Of a DNA stretch of 64,000 nt, positions 35,298 to 45,013 are shown one piece after another. The notes beneath the pieces are model-generated. The model did no database searches. It was not told where the DNA came from and worked only from the letters and a program-made list of their open reading frames with translations. Every line of letters begins with the position of its first letter. The first letter of the stretch is position 1. The stretch is from Flagellimonas meridianipacifica (GTDB lineage Bacteria; Bacteroidota; Bacteroidia; Flavobacteriales; Flavobacteriaceae): the NCBI RefSeq assembly GCF_003001695.1, contig NZ_PVYX01000002.1, forward strand, positions 744,001-808,000, read 5' to 3'. The translations under genes were made by a program, and so were the position numbers.

Positions 35298-37067
35298 TTA
35301 GTGACCGTATATATTATTATATAGGTCCAAGTACTTTTCTTTTACAATCTTTCTCCGGAGTTTCATAGTAGGAGTTAGATGTCCATCATCCACACTCCAT
35401 ACATCGGGTGTAAGTCTAAATTGTTTTACTTTTTCCCACTTAGCAAAATCAGTATTGGCCAAATCCACCTCTTCCTGGATTCGGGCAATTACCTTATCGT
35501 TTAAAACAATATCAGAATTTTCACTTACAGTGACATCATGCCTATTGGCCCACTCATATAAAAATTCAAAATTGGGTTGTATCAATGCGGCTGGCATTTT
35601 TTCTCCTTCGCCAACAACCATAATTTGCTCGATAAAACGGGATTGTTTGAAGCGATTTTCCAAAATCTGGGGAGCAACGTATTTTCCACCGGAGGTTTTG
35701 AACATCTCTTTTTTCCGGTCTGTGATTCGTAAAAAACCTTGCTCGTCCACTTCCCCAATATCCCCAGTATGGAAATACCCGTCTTTGAGTACTTCCTTAG
35801 TCTTTGTTTCATCCTTGTAGTACCCCATCATTACATTAGGGCCTTTACAAAGTATTTCGCCATCGTCAGCAATCTTAACCTCCACATCAGTAATAATGCG
35901 GCCAACAGAACCTATTTTCCATCCTTTTCCTGACTCTTGATTTACTGAAATCACTGGAGAAGTTTCGGTAAGTCCATATCCTTCCATCACTGGCATTCCA
36001 GCTGCCGCAAAGACCCTTGCCAATCGTTGTTGCAAAGCTGCACTACCCGAAACCATTGTAGTTAAATTACCTCCAAGGGCTTCTTGCCACTTGCTGAAAA
36101 TCAACTTACGCGCGAGACCCAATCTTTTTTCGTACCACCAACCGTTTTGACCGTAAGGTTCGTATTTAAGCCCTAATTCTACGGCCCAGAAAAACAGTTT
36201 CTTTTTAATTCCAGTAAGAGCTGTTCCCTTTGCAATAATAGCATCGTATACCTTTTCCAAAAGACGAGGCACCACTGTCATCACATCTGGTTTCACCTCT
36301 TTTACATTGTCACTTATCTTATCCAACCCTTCGGCGAAATGAATTTCAATACCACAATATTGATAGAGATACAGAATCATTCGCTCAAAAATATGGCAAA
36401 CAGGCAAAAAGCTTAGTGCTATTCCCCCGGACTCAAAAGGTACTCGTTCTTCACTAGAGATTACGTTAGACACTATATTATTATGGGATAGCATTACACC
36501 CTTAGGTCTTCCAGTGGTTCCCGAAGTGTATATCAAAGTGGCCAGGTCTCCAGGTTGTACTTTCTCTTTGCGTGCTTCAACATCTTCTTGGTTGGAAGTA
36601 TCTGCTCCCAATTCAACAACTTCTTTCCAGTTTTTGCAGTTTTCCAGGTCATCAAAAGAGTACACATCTTTCAGCTTTTTTAGATTAGAGCTAATGGACA
36701 ATACTTTTTCCAAAACTTCAGAACAGGAAACAAAGCAGTATTTAGCTTCAGAATGATTCAGTACGTACTCATAATCTTCTTCCGAAATGGTAGGATAAAT
36801 GGGTACATTTTGCGCTCCAATTTGAAGCACACCAATATCCATGATGTTCCATTCTGTTCTATTGGTCATTGATATGACCGCAATTTTATCGCCAGCTTTA
36901 ACTCCAAGTCGTAATAGACCACGACTTACCGCGTTGGCTTTATTAATATATTCTTGTGTGGATGTGGAAACCCATTTATCTCCATATTTGGTCACCAAAG
37001 CATTGTTTAAAGGATTGTTCTCCAGTTGGTGATAGGGGAAATCAAAGAGTCGGGTTACTTTTTGCAT
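35298..37067 (-). CDS. Long-chain fatty acid-CoA ligase (AMP-forming)
   Basis: The 589-residue enzyme activates fatty acids to acyl-CoA with ATP, feeding the neighbouring beta-oxidation operon. Motifs of the ANL superfamily are clear: LIYTSGTTGRPKGVMLSH (P-loop-like), VMEGYGLTETSPV, GYFHTGDIGEVDEQGFLRITDRKKEMF and a C-terminal Lys region. It resembles the FAA1/long-chain group. It is cytoplasmic or membrane-associated. It is its own unit, separated from marR by a terminator. Confidence 0.93.
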   Translation of the reverse strand: MQKVTRLFDFPYHQLENNPLNNALVTKYGDKWVSTSTQEYINKANAVSRGLLRLGVKAGDKIAVISMTNRTEWNIMDIGVLQIGAQNVPIYPTISEEDYEYVLNHSEAKYCFVSCSEVLEKVLSISSNLKKLKDVYSFDDLENCKNWKEVVELGADTSNQEDVEARKEKVQPGDLATLIYTSGTTGRPKGVMLSHNNIVSNVISSEERVPFESGGIALSFLPVCHIFERMILYLYQYCGIEIHFAEGLDKISDNVKEVKPDVMTVVPRLLEKVYDAIIAKGTALTGIKKKLFFWAVELGLKYEPYGQNGWWYEKRLGLARKLIFSKWQEALGGNLTTMVSGSAALQQRLARVFAAAGMPVMEGYGLTETSPVISVNQESGKGWKIGSVGRIITDVEVKIADDGEILCKGPNVMMGYYKDETKTKEVLKDGYFHTGDIGEVDEQGFLRITDRKKEMFKTSGGKYVAPQILENRFKQSRFIEQIMVVGEGEKMPAALIQPNFEFLYEWANRHDVTVSENSDIVLNDKVIARIQEEVDLANTDFAKWEKVKQFRLTPDVWSVDDGHLTPTMKLRRKIVKEKYLDLYNNIYGH

Positions 37068-37160
37068 AGTAAGTTACTGTTATGAAATTGCAAAATAGGG
37101 AAAGGAAGCGGGATTTTAAAATGGCATCCCTAAAATCAATATCAAAAATTTGCCAAAAGT

Positions 37161-40100
37161 TTAATTTTGGTTTTGTTGTTCAATCCACTCTTTAGCATTA
37201 TGAAAAGCCAATATCCATGGGGAGATTGAATCGTTTCTATCCTTTGGGTAATGAGCCCAGTTCCATGGAAACATACTTCTTTCAATATGGGGCATGGTCA
37301 CCAAGTGGCGACCTGTATTATCGCAAAGCATAGCCACATTATAGTCACTTCCATTTGGATTGGCGGGATAGCTGGAATACCCATATTTCGCTACGATTTC
37401 ATATTTATCTTCTGGAAGAGGTAAACTAAATTTCCCTTCACCATGTGAAATCCAAACCCCCAAAATTGTTCCTTCCAAGCCAGACAGCATCACGGAATTG
37501 CTTTTCTGAACTTTTACCGAAGTGAAATTGCTTTCGTGCTTGTGGGATTCATTGTACGTCATTCTTCCATGTCGTTCCCCATGCTCAGGATTTATCAAAT
37601 CCAGTTCCATGAATAATTGGCAACCATTGCATATGCCTACGGACAGCGTATCTGGTCGTTCAAAAAACTTTTTGATTGCCTTGTTGGCTCTTTCGTTGTA
37701 ACGTATGGCCCCGGCCCAACCTTTGGCACTTCCTAACACATCCGAATTTGAAAAACCTCCAACTGCACCCAAGAACTGAACGTCTTCTAAGGTTTCCCTT
37801 CCTGAGATAAGGTCAGTCATATGTACGTCTTTCACTTCAAAGCCAGCCAAAAACATGGCATGCGCCATTTCTCGTTCTGAATTACTTCCTTTTTCGCGCA
37901 GAATCGCAGCTATCGGCTTTTTTCCACTTTTTGATGGAGTTGGGTAATACACCGAGCTATCAAATGATTCTGGGAAAACATAATGCAAGGACTGGTTCTT
38001 ATAATTTGAGTAGCGTTCTTTGGCTAATCCTTTGGCTGTTTGCTTTTCATCCAATAAGTAAGAAGTCTTATACCATGTATCACGAAGTGAAGCCACATTT
38101 AGGCCCATTTCAACCCCATGATTCTTAATTCTTAGTTCACCCTTAGCTAGAGGAGAACCAATTTTGATGGCGTTTAAACGTTGTGCTGTTGAATCATTGG
38201 TCTGGAATACAATACCTATATTTTCAGAAAAGAGAAGCTTTATGGTATCTGATTCTCCCAAAGTGGTTAGGTCAAGTTCTGCTCCTAAATCGGTATCGGC
38301 AAAGCAAATTTCCAACAATGTGGTTATCAAGCCACCTGAACCTACATCATGTCCTGCCAAAATGTTTCCTGATTTGATTTCTTCCTGAACTGCGTTGAAC
38401 GAATTTTTAAAATAAGCTGCATCTGTTATATTGGGTGCATCCGTGCCAACGGCATTCAATATTTGATAAAAACTGGAACCACCTAATTTAAACTGGTCTT
38501 GACTTAAGTTGAGATAATAAATATCTCCGCCTTCCTTTTGCAAAACGGGTTCTACAACCTGCGTTAAATCAGAACAATGTCCTCCCGCAGAAATAATTAC
38601 AGTACCTGGAGCAATAACTTCCTTGTCCTGATATTTTTGCTTCATGCTCAGTGAATCCTTTCCTGTTGGAATGTTGATGCCCAAGGCAATAGCAAATTCT
38701 GAGCATGCCTCAACGGCTTGGTATAATCTAGCATCTTCTCCAGGATTACGACAAGGCCACATCCAGTTAGCTGAAAGTGAAACTGATTCCAATCCTTTTT
38801 CCAAGGGTGCCCAAACAATATTGCTCAGCGATTCGCCTATGCTATTTCGACTTCCCGCAACTGGGTCGATGAGTCCTGAAATAGGGGAGTGGCCAATGCT
38901 AGTGGCAATCCCTTCTTTTCCTTTAAAATCCAAAGCCATCACCCCGCAATTGTTGAGGGGTAACTGTAGTGGACCTGCACATTGCTGTTTAGCTACACGG
39001 CCGCCAACACAGCGGTCCACCTTATTGGTTAACCAGTCTTTACAAGCTACGGCCTCCAACTGCAGTACTTGCTCCAAATAGTCATGAAAATGTTCCAAAC
39101 TGTACGATGCTTCCCCAAAATTGCTTTTGACCGTCCTATCCTCCATTATGGTTTTTGGCGAACTTCCAAACAAGGCTGAAAGCTCCAAATCCATTGGTTT
39201 TTCATTTTTTACTGTGGATTCAAAAGAAAAATGATGGTCTCCTGTAACCTTACCCACATTGTAGATGGGTGACCGTTCTCGTTCGGATACGCGTTGAAGT
39301 AATTCTTGGTCTTTTTCCGAAATAACCAATCCCATTCTTTCCTGACTTTCATTACCAATGATTTCTTTGGATGATAGCGTAGGGTCACCAATGGGCAGCT
39401 TATCCAAGTAGATTTTCCCACCGGTATCCTCAACAAGTTCGGAAAGGCAATTCAAATGCCCACCTGCCCCGTGATCATGAATGGAAACTATGGGATTATC
39501 ATGACTTTCAACCAACCCACGAATGGCATTGGCTGCTCTTTTTTGCATTTCGGGATTGGAACGTTGAACCGCATTTAGTTCTATGGCAGCTTCAAACTCC
39601 CCTGTGTCCGCACTGGAAACTGCAGCTCCACCCATTCCTATCCGATAGTTGTCACCGCCAAGAATTATAATATTATCTCCTTTTTTTGGAGTATCCTTTA
39701 AGGCTTGTTCACTCTTGCCATATCCTATACCGCCCGCCAGCATGATGACCTTGTCAAACCCTAGGAGATGCGCGTCTTCCTTATGTTCAAAAGTCAATAC
39801 CGAACCTGAAATCAAAGGTTGTCCAAACTTATTTCCGAAATCAGATGCTCCGTTGCTGGCCTTTATCAAAATATCCATCGGGGTTTGATAGAGCCAATCC
39901 CGCTCTGGGAATGCCTTTTCCCAAGGGCGAGTTTCTTCCAACCGGGAGTAGGATGTCATGTAAACCGCTGTTCCTGCTAGGGGCAATGCACCTTTTCCTC
40001 CTGCCAACCGGTCACGAATCTCACCTCCGGAGCCGGTAGCCGCTCCGTTAAAAGGCTCTACGGTGGTAGGAAAGTTATGAGTCTCGGCTTTTAAAGATAG

Positions 40101-40823
40101 GACAGAATCAAAGTCTGTTTCCTCGTAGAAATCTGGTTTGTCCGCACTTTTAGGGGCAAATTGTACCGCTTTGGGACCTTTAATGAAAGCAACATTGTCC
40201 TTATAGGCTGAAACAATATCATTGGGGTTTTCTTGAGAAGTTTTCTTGATTAATTTAAACAAGGAGCTTGGTTTTTCTTCTCCGTCAATTACAAAGGTCC
40301 CATTGAATATTTTATGTCGACAATGTTCTGAATTCACTTGGCTAAACCCAAAAACTTCGGAATCCGTAAGTTTTCTACCCAAGGATTTTGATAATTCTTC
40401 CAAATATTCAACCTCTTCTGGGTTGAGCGCTAAGCCCTCCTGTTGATTGTACTTTTCAATATCATCAATCTCTTTTATAGGTTCTGGAACGATATCGATA
40501 TTGAAAATAGATTGATGAAGGCCTTTATATTTTTGAGACAACATTGGGTCATAGTCTGAAAATCCTTCTGCCACAGATTGGAACTCTTCAATCCTTAAAA
40601 TGCCTTGAATTCCCATATTTTGGGTAATTTCTGTGGCATTTGTGCTCCAAGGAGTTATCATAGTGACACGAGGACCAACAAAAAAGGCGTCAAGTGACGC
40701 CGCGTGTATCTTAGGTTGGTTGCCAAACAACCATATCAGTTTTTCAATGTCTTGAGGTGCAATTTCTTGAGTAGTTTGGACGGCAAAAACCTTTTTAGTT
40801 TCGTCCCCAAAGAAATGAATCAT
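37161..40823 (-). CDS. purL: Phosphoribosylformylglycinamidine synthase, large single-chain form
   Basis: The 1220-residue enzyme makes FGAM from FGAR, glutamine and ATP in de novo purine synthesis. It contains an N-terminal PurS-like part, two AIRS-type halves (SLKAETHNFPTTVEPFNGAATGSGGEIRD, SIHDHGAGGHLNCLSELVE, PTGKDSLSMKQKY) and a C-terminal class I glutaminase with nucleophile Cys in VGICNGCQLFMEL and His in TMPHIERSMFP. The start at 40821-40823 (MIHFFGDETKKVF) matches the family; an in-frame extension to 40910 has a polar tail and is rejected. It stands alone, with about 275 bp upstream and no recognised riboswitch. Confidence 0.96.
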   Translation of the reverse strand: MIHFFGDETKKVFAVQTTQEIAPQDIEKLIWLFGNQPKIHAASLDAFFVGPRVTMITPWSTNATEITQNMGIQGILRIEEFQSVAEGFSDYDPMLSQKYKGLHQSIFNIDIVPEPIKEIDDIEKYNQQEGLALNPEEVEYLEELSKSLGRKLTDSEVFGFSQVNSEHCRHKIFNGTFVIDGEEKPSSLFKLIKKTSQENPNDIVSAYKDNVAFIKGPKAVQFAPKSADKPDFYEETDFDSVLSLKAETHNFPTTVEPFNGAATGSGGEIRDRLAGGKGALPLAGTAVYMTSYSRLEETRPWEKAFPERDWLYQTPMDILIKASNGASDFGNKFGQPLISGSVLTFEHKEDAHLLGFDKVIMLAGGIGYGKSEQALKDTPKKGDNIIILGGDNYRIGMGGAAVSSADTGEFEAAIELNAVQRSNPEMQKRAANAIRGLVESHDNPIVSIHDHGAGGHLNCLSELVEDTGGKIYLDKLPIGDPTLSSKEIIGNESQERMGLVISEKDQELLQRVSERERSPIYNVGKVTGDHHFSFESTVKNEKPMDLELSALFGSSPKTIMEDRTVKSNFGEASYSLEHFHDYLEQVLQLEAVACKDWLTNKVDRCVGGRVAKQQCAGPLQLPLNNCGVMALDFKGKEGIATSIGHSPISGLIDPVAGSRNSIGESLSNIVWAPLEKGLESVSLSANWMWPCRNPGEDARLYQAVEACSEFAIALGINIPTGKDSLSMKQKYQDKEVIAPGTVIISAGGHCSDLTQVVEPVLQKEGGDIYYLNLSQDQFKLGGSSFYQILNAVGTDAPNITDAAYFKNSFNAVQEEIKSGNILAGHDVGSGGLITTLLEICFADTDLGAELDLTTLGESDTIKLLFSENIGIVFQTNDSTAQRLNAIKIGSPLAKGELRIKNHGVEMGLNVASLRDTWYKTSYLLDEKQTAKGLAKERYSNYKNQSLHYVFPESFDSSVYYPTPSKSGKKPIAAILREKGSNSEREMAHAMFLAGFEVKDVHMTDLISGRETLEDVQFLGAVGGFSNSDVLGSAKGWAGAIRYNERANKAIKKFFERPDTLSVGICNGCQLFMELDLINPEHGERHGRMTYNESHKHESNFTSVKVQKSNSVMLSGLEGTILGVWISHGEGKFSLPLPEDKYEIVAKYGYSSYPANPNGSDYNVAMLCDNTGRHLVTMPHIERSMFPWNWAHYPKDRNDSISPWILAFHNAKEWIEQQNQN

Positions 40824-41097
40824 ACAAACTGTGAATTGAACGGTTTTTAGAAAGTGCGAATTTAAGCTATTCCTTGCTTTTTTCCTCTTTGCAATGTGAT
40901 AGTTATTCAATGAATTGTTAACGAAAAATCTAAGCCATCTATCCTTTAAATAACATTTTACCTACTGGCTGCTTCTTTAATGGAATATGATTTTAAGATT
41001 TGAATGTTCAATTTATTGAACACACGTACTTATTATAGATATAGAGATGGATTGCCAAAGACTTTTCTACTCAAGGTAAAAGAGGAAGGATTAAGGA

Positions 41098-42309
41098 TTA
41101 CTTTTTTTGAAGTAGTGCCATATAAAAACCGTCATAGCCTTGCTCGGAAGCAAATAGATTCTGGTCTTTGATGAATTCAAAATCTTTCCCTGCCTCAGAA
41201 TCTAGAAAGGTTTCAACTTGTTCTATATTCTCCTCTGGAAGGATGGAACATGTGGCATATACCATTTTACCTTTTGGCTTAACCATTTTGGAGTAGCGCT
41301 GCAAAATATCCTGTTGTACCCCTTTTATGCGTTCCAAAAATTCCGGTTCCAACTTCCATTTACTATCGGGATTTCTTCGAATAACTCCTAATCCAGAACA
41401 AGGTGCATCCAACAATAAACGGTCTGCCTTTCCATGTAGTTTTTTAACTACCTTACTGTTCTCAATGACCCTGGTTTCCATATTGTGCACCCCATTTCTT
41501 CTAGCACGGATTTTTAGCTTTTTAAGTTTACTTTCATAAATATCCATGGCAATCAGTTGACCTTTGTTTTGCATAAGGGAAGCCAGATGTAGGGTTTTCC
41601 CGCCAGCACCTGCACAAGCATCCACTACGCGTTGTCCTGGAGCCACATCCAAAAATGGAGCAACCAATTGTGAAGATGCATCCTGTACTTCAAAGAGACC
41701 ATCTTTAAATGCTTCAGTGGTAAAAACATTCTTGCGCTCCATTAACTTCAAAGCATCTTCATATTCGGGTAAGGAAACCGTTTCAATCCCTTCATCCGAA
41801 AGGGCTTTTTGCAAGGTGTTTTTGGAGGTTCTCAGAGTATTTGTTCGTAGGATAACTTCCGCCTGCCGGTTCAAAGCGGCGCTTTCTTTGGTCCAAAGCT
41901 CCTCTCCCAAAGCACTTTCTCCGAGCTCGTCCAACCAATCCGGATAAGACTCTCTATATTTTCTGATTTTGGAAAGTTCGTCAAAACGTCCTTTAATGCG
42001 CCGTTCAGGTGTGTTTTCTAATTGTTTCCAATCTGGCAGTCTGATGCCACGCAGCACGCACCAAACGGCAAATAGCCTAAAAAGATGTGGTCTGGAGAAT
42101 GGTTCGTGTACTTCAGCAATTTCCACATAAAGCCTTTTCCAACGGACAATGTCATAGGTGGTTTCAGCTATAAAACCTCGATCTCGAGAGCCCCAGCGTT
42201 TGTCATAACGCAATACCTTTTCAATAACCTTATCCGCATATTCTTTTTCATTGAAGATGAGGTTGAGGGCATCGATTACTGCAAAAACAAGATTTCTGTG
42301 GAGGCGCAT
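41098..42309 (-). CDS. RsmB/NOP family RNA cytosine-5 methyltransferase
   Basis: The 403-residue protein has an N-terminal NusB-like helical part (residues about 1-150) and a Rossmann methyltransferase domain. The latter shows VVDACAGAGGKTLHLAS (SAM site), LLLDAPCSGLGVIRRNPDSKW (motif IV with PC) and VYATCSILPEENIEQVE (motif VI with the catalytic TC). It probably makes m5C in 16S rRNA. It is cytoplasmic. It is divergent from the Ycf48-like lipoprotein gene 72 bp away; TACCTTTG on the minus strand (42329-42336) is a possible -7 element. Confidence 0.92.
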   Translation of the reverse strand: MRLHRNLVFAVIDALNLIFNEKEYADKVIEKVLRYDKRWGSRDRGFIAETTYDIVRWKRLYVEIAEVHEPFSRPHLFRLFAVWCVLRGIRLPDWKQLENTPERRIKGRFDELSKIRKYRESYPDWLDELGESALGEELWTKESAALNRQAEVILRTNTLRTSKNTLQKALSDEGIETVSLPEYEDALKLMERKNVFTTEAFKDGLFEVQDASSQLVAPFLDVAPGQRVVDACAGAGGKTLHLASLMQNKGQLIAMDIYESKLKKLKIRARRNGVHNMETRVIENSKVVKKLHGKADRLLLDAPCSGLGVIRRNPDSKWKLEPEFLERIKGVQQDILQRYSKMVKPKGKMVYATCSILPEENIEQVETFLDSEAGKDFEFIKDQNLFASEQGYDGFYMALLQKK

Positions 42310-42381
42310 ACTTGCAAAATTAGGATTGCAAAGGTAGGCTTTCCCTTATTTTCCTGCTACTTTTGGAGAAAGCCATTTTAC

Positions 42382-43410
42382 ATGCGATATTTTGGGGTAT
42401 TTCTTGCTTTTCTGATTGTTGGTTGTTCCCAGAATAAGAAACCAAAAGAGTTTACTTCGGTCACAGTACAAACTGTATTTACAGATTCGGTGAGCATACG
42501 TGCCATTGAATTTTTGGATGACAGGACACTTGCCTTTGCCGGTAACGCTGGTGTTTATGGTTCCTTGGATGTTCCTTCAGGAAAAATAAGGTCGTCCATA
42601 ATGGAGTTTGAAGGAAAGATGCCTGAGTTTAGGTCGGTTGCCCATACTTCCTCTGATTTTTTCATGCTCTCTGTTGCAAACCCCGCACTTCTGTTTAAGA
42701 CCGGGGATGGTGGAAAAATGGAGTTGGTGTATCGAGAAGATGGAGAAGATGTTTTTTATGACGCGATGACTTTTTGGAACGATAAGGAAGGCATTGCCAT
42801 TGGTGATGGAAAGAATGGGTGTATGGCGATTATTATTACCAGAGATGGGGGTAACTCTTGGAAAAAAATACCTTGTGAAGAGTTGCCAAAACTAAAAGGG
42901 GAGGTTGGGGCATATGCCGCCAGTAACACCAATATTGAAGTCATAAGAAGTAAAACTTGGGTGATTACTTCAAAAGAACAACTACTTTACTCAGCGGATA
43001 AGGGGCAGAGTTGGGAAGTTATAAATACTCCCATCCAATTGACTGCACCCTATCATGGTCTGTATTCCCTTGACTTTTATGATGAAAACAAAGGTTTTGC
43101 GATAGGAGGTAACTTTAGTGCTCCTAAAGTCAATAAGTATAACAAAATAGCAACTTTTAATGGTGGAAAACATTGGGAGTTAACTGCCAATGGCTCCAGT
43201 CCGGGATATAAAAGCTGTGTTCAATTTGTTCCCAATTCAGAAGGAACAGGATTGGTAGCGGTTGGATTTACTGGTATTGATTATTCGAGTGATGGCGGAA
43301 AAACTTGGACTCAGCTCAGTGAAGAAGGGTTTTACACATTACGTTTTTTGGATGAAAATGTTGCTTATGCCGCTGGTAAAAACAGAATTGCGCGATTGGT
43401 GTTTAAATAA
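42382..43410 (+). CDS. Ycf48-like beta-propeller lipoprotein
   Basis: The 342-residue protein starts MRYFGVFLAFLIVGCSQNK, a lipoprotein signal with Cys15. The rest is a propeller with Asp-box-like repeats (ITRDGGNSWKKIP, YSADKGQSWEVI, ATFNGGKHWELT, YSSDGGKTWTQLS), as in Ycf48 photosystem-assembly relatives; bacterial homologues are often called oxidoreductase without support. The function is unknown. The start at 42382 is chosen because it gives the signal; the longer open frame from 42085 lies over the divergent methyltransferase gene. It ends at a strong terminator. Confidence 0.83.
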   Translation: MRYFGVFLAFLIVGCSQNKKPKEFTSVTVQTVFTDSVSIRAIEFLDDRTLAFAGNAGVYGSLDVPSGKIRSSIMEFEGKMPEFRSVAHTSSDFFMLSVANPALLFKTGDGGKMELVYREDGEDVFYDAMTFWNDKEGIAIGDGKNGCMAIIITRDGGNSWKKIPCEELPKLKGEVGAYAASNTNIEVIRSKTWVITSKEQLLYSADKGQSWEVINTPIQLTAPYHGLYSLDFYDENKGFAIGGNFSAPKVNKYNKIATFNGGKHWELTANGSSPGYKSCVQFVPNSEGTGLVAVGFTGIDYSSDGGKTWTQLSEEGFYTLRFLDENVAYAAGKNRIARLVFK

Positions 43411-43437
43411 AAAAGGGCGGATGTTGTCCGCCCTTTT
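43411..43437. terminator. Bidirectional intrinsic terminator
   Basis: AAAAGGGCGGA (43411-43421) pairs with TCCGCCCTTTT (43427-43437) around a 5-base loop. It ends the Ycf48-like gene (plus) and can end the DUF6515-like gene (minus). Confidence 0.85.
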
Positions 43438-43455
43438 CTCAACTAACCAAACTAA

Positions 43456-43806
43456 CTAAACCGTTACCACAACAAAATTCCGTCCTGTCTTTTTATACCA
43501 GATACCTTTATAACTATATAGTTTTCTTCCATTTCGCCATACTATTTTATGACCTCTTGGAAGTGTTCTTACCCGAATTCCAACTGGCGCAGCACAAACA
43601 ACGTATCTTCTACCACGTACTTTGTACCAAATGCCATCAGCAAAGTAGAAATTGGTTTTATTATGAACCACCACCTTAGGTCTGTGGATAGTGGTAACCA
43701 CCGTTCCATGTTTTGGGTATACTCGTACTACCTTGGTTTGTGCTCCACATGCCGCCATAGTACCAAGAACTAAAAGTGCCATTATAAGATTTCTAAAGTT
43801 TTTCAT
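43456..43806 (-). CDS. Small DUF6515-like lipoprotein
   Basis: The 116-residue protein has a lipoprotein signal (MKNFRNLIMALLVLGTMAAC, Cys20). The mature part is basic and contains two short repeats of aromatic-glycine type, FADGIWYKVRGRRYVV and YKGIWYKKTGRNFVVV, flanking PVGIRVRTLPRG, which fits the DUF6515 pattern. The function is unknown; it probably sits in a cell-envelope membrane. The start is chosen for the signal peptide; the frame extending to 43878 adds no sensible N-terminus. It is a monocistronic minus-strand gene convergent with the Ycf48-like gene. Confidence 0.7.
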   Translation of the reverse strand: MKNFRNLIMALLVLGTMAACGAQTKVVRVYPKHGTVVTTIHRPKVVVHNKTNFYFADGIWYKVRGRRYVVCAAPVGIRVRTLPRGHKIVWRNGRKLYSYKGIWYKKTGRNFVVVTV

Positions 43807-43994
43807 AATGTAGATTATTTTGGGTTTCTGTTCTTTTGACTTTAGGCATGGGCAAAGGTTTAATGACATATGATACATTTTGTCGATTTTTTTGGGTGTT
43901 GGACGGAGAATGCAAGAAAAGAAGGGTGGAAAATGAAATCCCGAAGGATTTGAAATGGGGGTAAGACATATGTTGAGCTATGGGAAGCCCTATC

Positions 43995-44026
43995 CTATAA
44001 AAAAAGGAGGTTGATTATCAACCTCC
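43995..44026 (-). terminator. Terminator whose stem contains the stop codon
   Basis: GGAGGTTGA (44006-44014) pairs with TCAACCTCC (44018-44026) around TTA. On the minus strand the upstream arm includes the last codons (Gly-Gly, stop) of the Spy-like gene and a seven-T tract follows, so it ends the sigma-factor operon. Confidence 0.82.
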
Positions 44027-44458
44027 TCCTTGTCGTCTTCTATATTGTTGCAGCAAACGTTTTTTAAAGTCTTCTTCAGCTTTTAGCAAAAGCAATATTT
44101 TTTTTGCAGGCAGCACGTTTTTTAAATCTCTAATATAGGCCTGTTCTGCTTTATGTTTTTGGTCTTGTATATCCAAAAACTCTCCTAAAAGTGATGATGA
44201 TTCAGCTTGGGTCAAATCTTCGACCAAACCAATTTTTGATTTCAATTGCAATCGTTCTTTTCTGCGAATGGTCTCCAATTGCTTCTCATGCTTATTATAA
44301 ATAGGCCAAAAGGTCTGTGCTTCTTCACTGCTGAGACTCAAACGCTCCGTTATGAAAGCAACCTTAAGGGTCTTGATTTTATCTCGAACCGGCCTTTGGG
44401 CATATATGCCGGCCGCCTGAAAAATCAAAAACAATACAATGATATATTTCTTACTCAT
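44018..44458 (-). CDS. Spy/CpxP-like periplasmic sensor of the ECF sigma operon
   Basis: The 146-residue protein has a signal peptide (ending IYAQR) and a mostly helical mature part with LSLSSEEAQTFWPIYNKHEKQL, the segment resembling the LTxxQ region of Spy/CpxP-type stress sensors. In flavobacteria such genes follow ECF sigma factors and are called sensor of ECF-type sigma factor. It is probably periplasmic and positively charged at the end. It overlaps the anti-sigma-like gene by 8 bases. The ATG at 44458 is chosen; a TTG three codons upstream is possible. Confidence 0.72.
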   Translation of the reverse strand: MSKKYIIVLFLIFQAAGIYAQRPVRDKIKTLKVAFITERLSLSSEEAQTFWPIYNKHEKQLETIRRKERLQLKSKIGLVEDLTQAESSSLLGEFLDIQDQKHKAEQAYIRDLKNVLPAKKILLLLKAEEDFKKRLLQQYRRRQGGG

Positions 44459-44981
44459 AGTCTTCAAAATTCAGGTTTAATTCTTCAATATCCTCAATAT
44501 TCTCATCTAAATATTCCAGTATATTTTCGGTTTCCAAAGGTGTGTCCATTACATCGTTTAACTGGGCATCCTCCAAAGAGACAAGCTCCGCCAATTCGTA
44601 GGACGTTAAATCCAGTTCGGCGTTTTCCAAATACGCATCAATTTCTGCGTTGGCCAAATCTTCAAATGCTATAGGGGATTCTGTTTGGGTGTTAAGTCCA
44701 AAAAATATGAGAAAAACTGCTGCTATTGCCGCTGCTGCATAGTAGTACTTTTTATAGGATTTCAAAGAAACCACTTTGGTCTCCTTTTTGTCCAGTGTTG
44801 AAAGTACGTTGTCCGCTACATGCTCAAAGTAACCCTTGGGAAGACTGAATCCATCAGATTCCGGCAAAAAGGTTAACTTCTGCGTATCCTCATCAGCATC
44901 TATTTTTTGCATGAGCCGTTCATGAAAGTTATCGAAATAGCCTTCCGGTGTTTTAAAGTTATGTTCGTCTTTTTTCCCCAT
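44451..44981 (-). CDS. Single-pass membrane protein, probable anti-sigma factor
   Basis: The 176-residue protein has a cytoplasmic N-terminal part with two copies of a motif, TPEGYFDNFHERL (residues 11-23) and LPKGYFEHVADNVL (47-60). One membrane segment follows near 79-96 (YYYAAAAIAAVFLIFFGL) and then a very acidic C-terminal half outside. Its place between the sigma gene and the Spy-like gene, and the single membrane span, suggest it holds the sigma factor at the inner membrane; this is inferred, as it lacks a clear zinc anti-sigma motif. Confidence 0.65.
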   Translation of the reverse strand: MGKKDEHNFKTPEGYFDNFHERLMQKIDADEDTQKLTFLPESDGFSLPKGYFEHVADNVLSTLDKKETKVVSLKSYKKYYYAAAAIAAVFLIFFGLNTQTESPIAFEDLANAEIDAYLENAELDLTSYELAELVSLEDAQLNDVMDTPLETENILEYLDENIEDIEELNLNFEDYE

Positions 44982-45013
44982 TTTGTATTTTGACCAATTA
45001 TCTCCCCAAAGGT

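Noticed and set aside
40824..40910. 29-residue N-terminal extension of PurL
   Set aside because: It is basic and polar, absent from the family, and the ATG at 40823 matches the usual start MIHFFGD.
42085..42381. Coding extension before the Ycf48-like lipoprotein
   Set aside because: It overlaps the divergent RsmB-type gene and would put the lipoprotein signal inside the chain.
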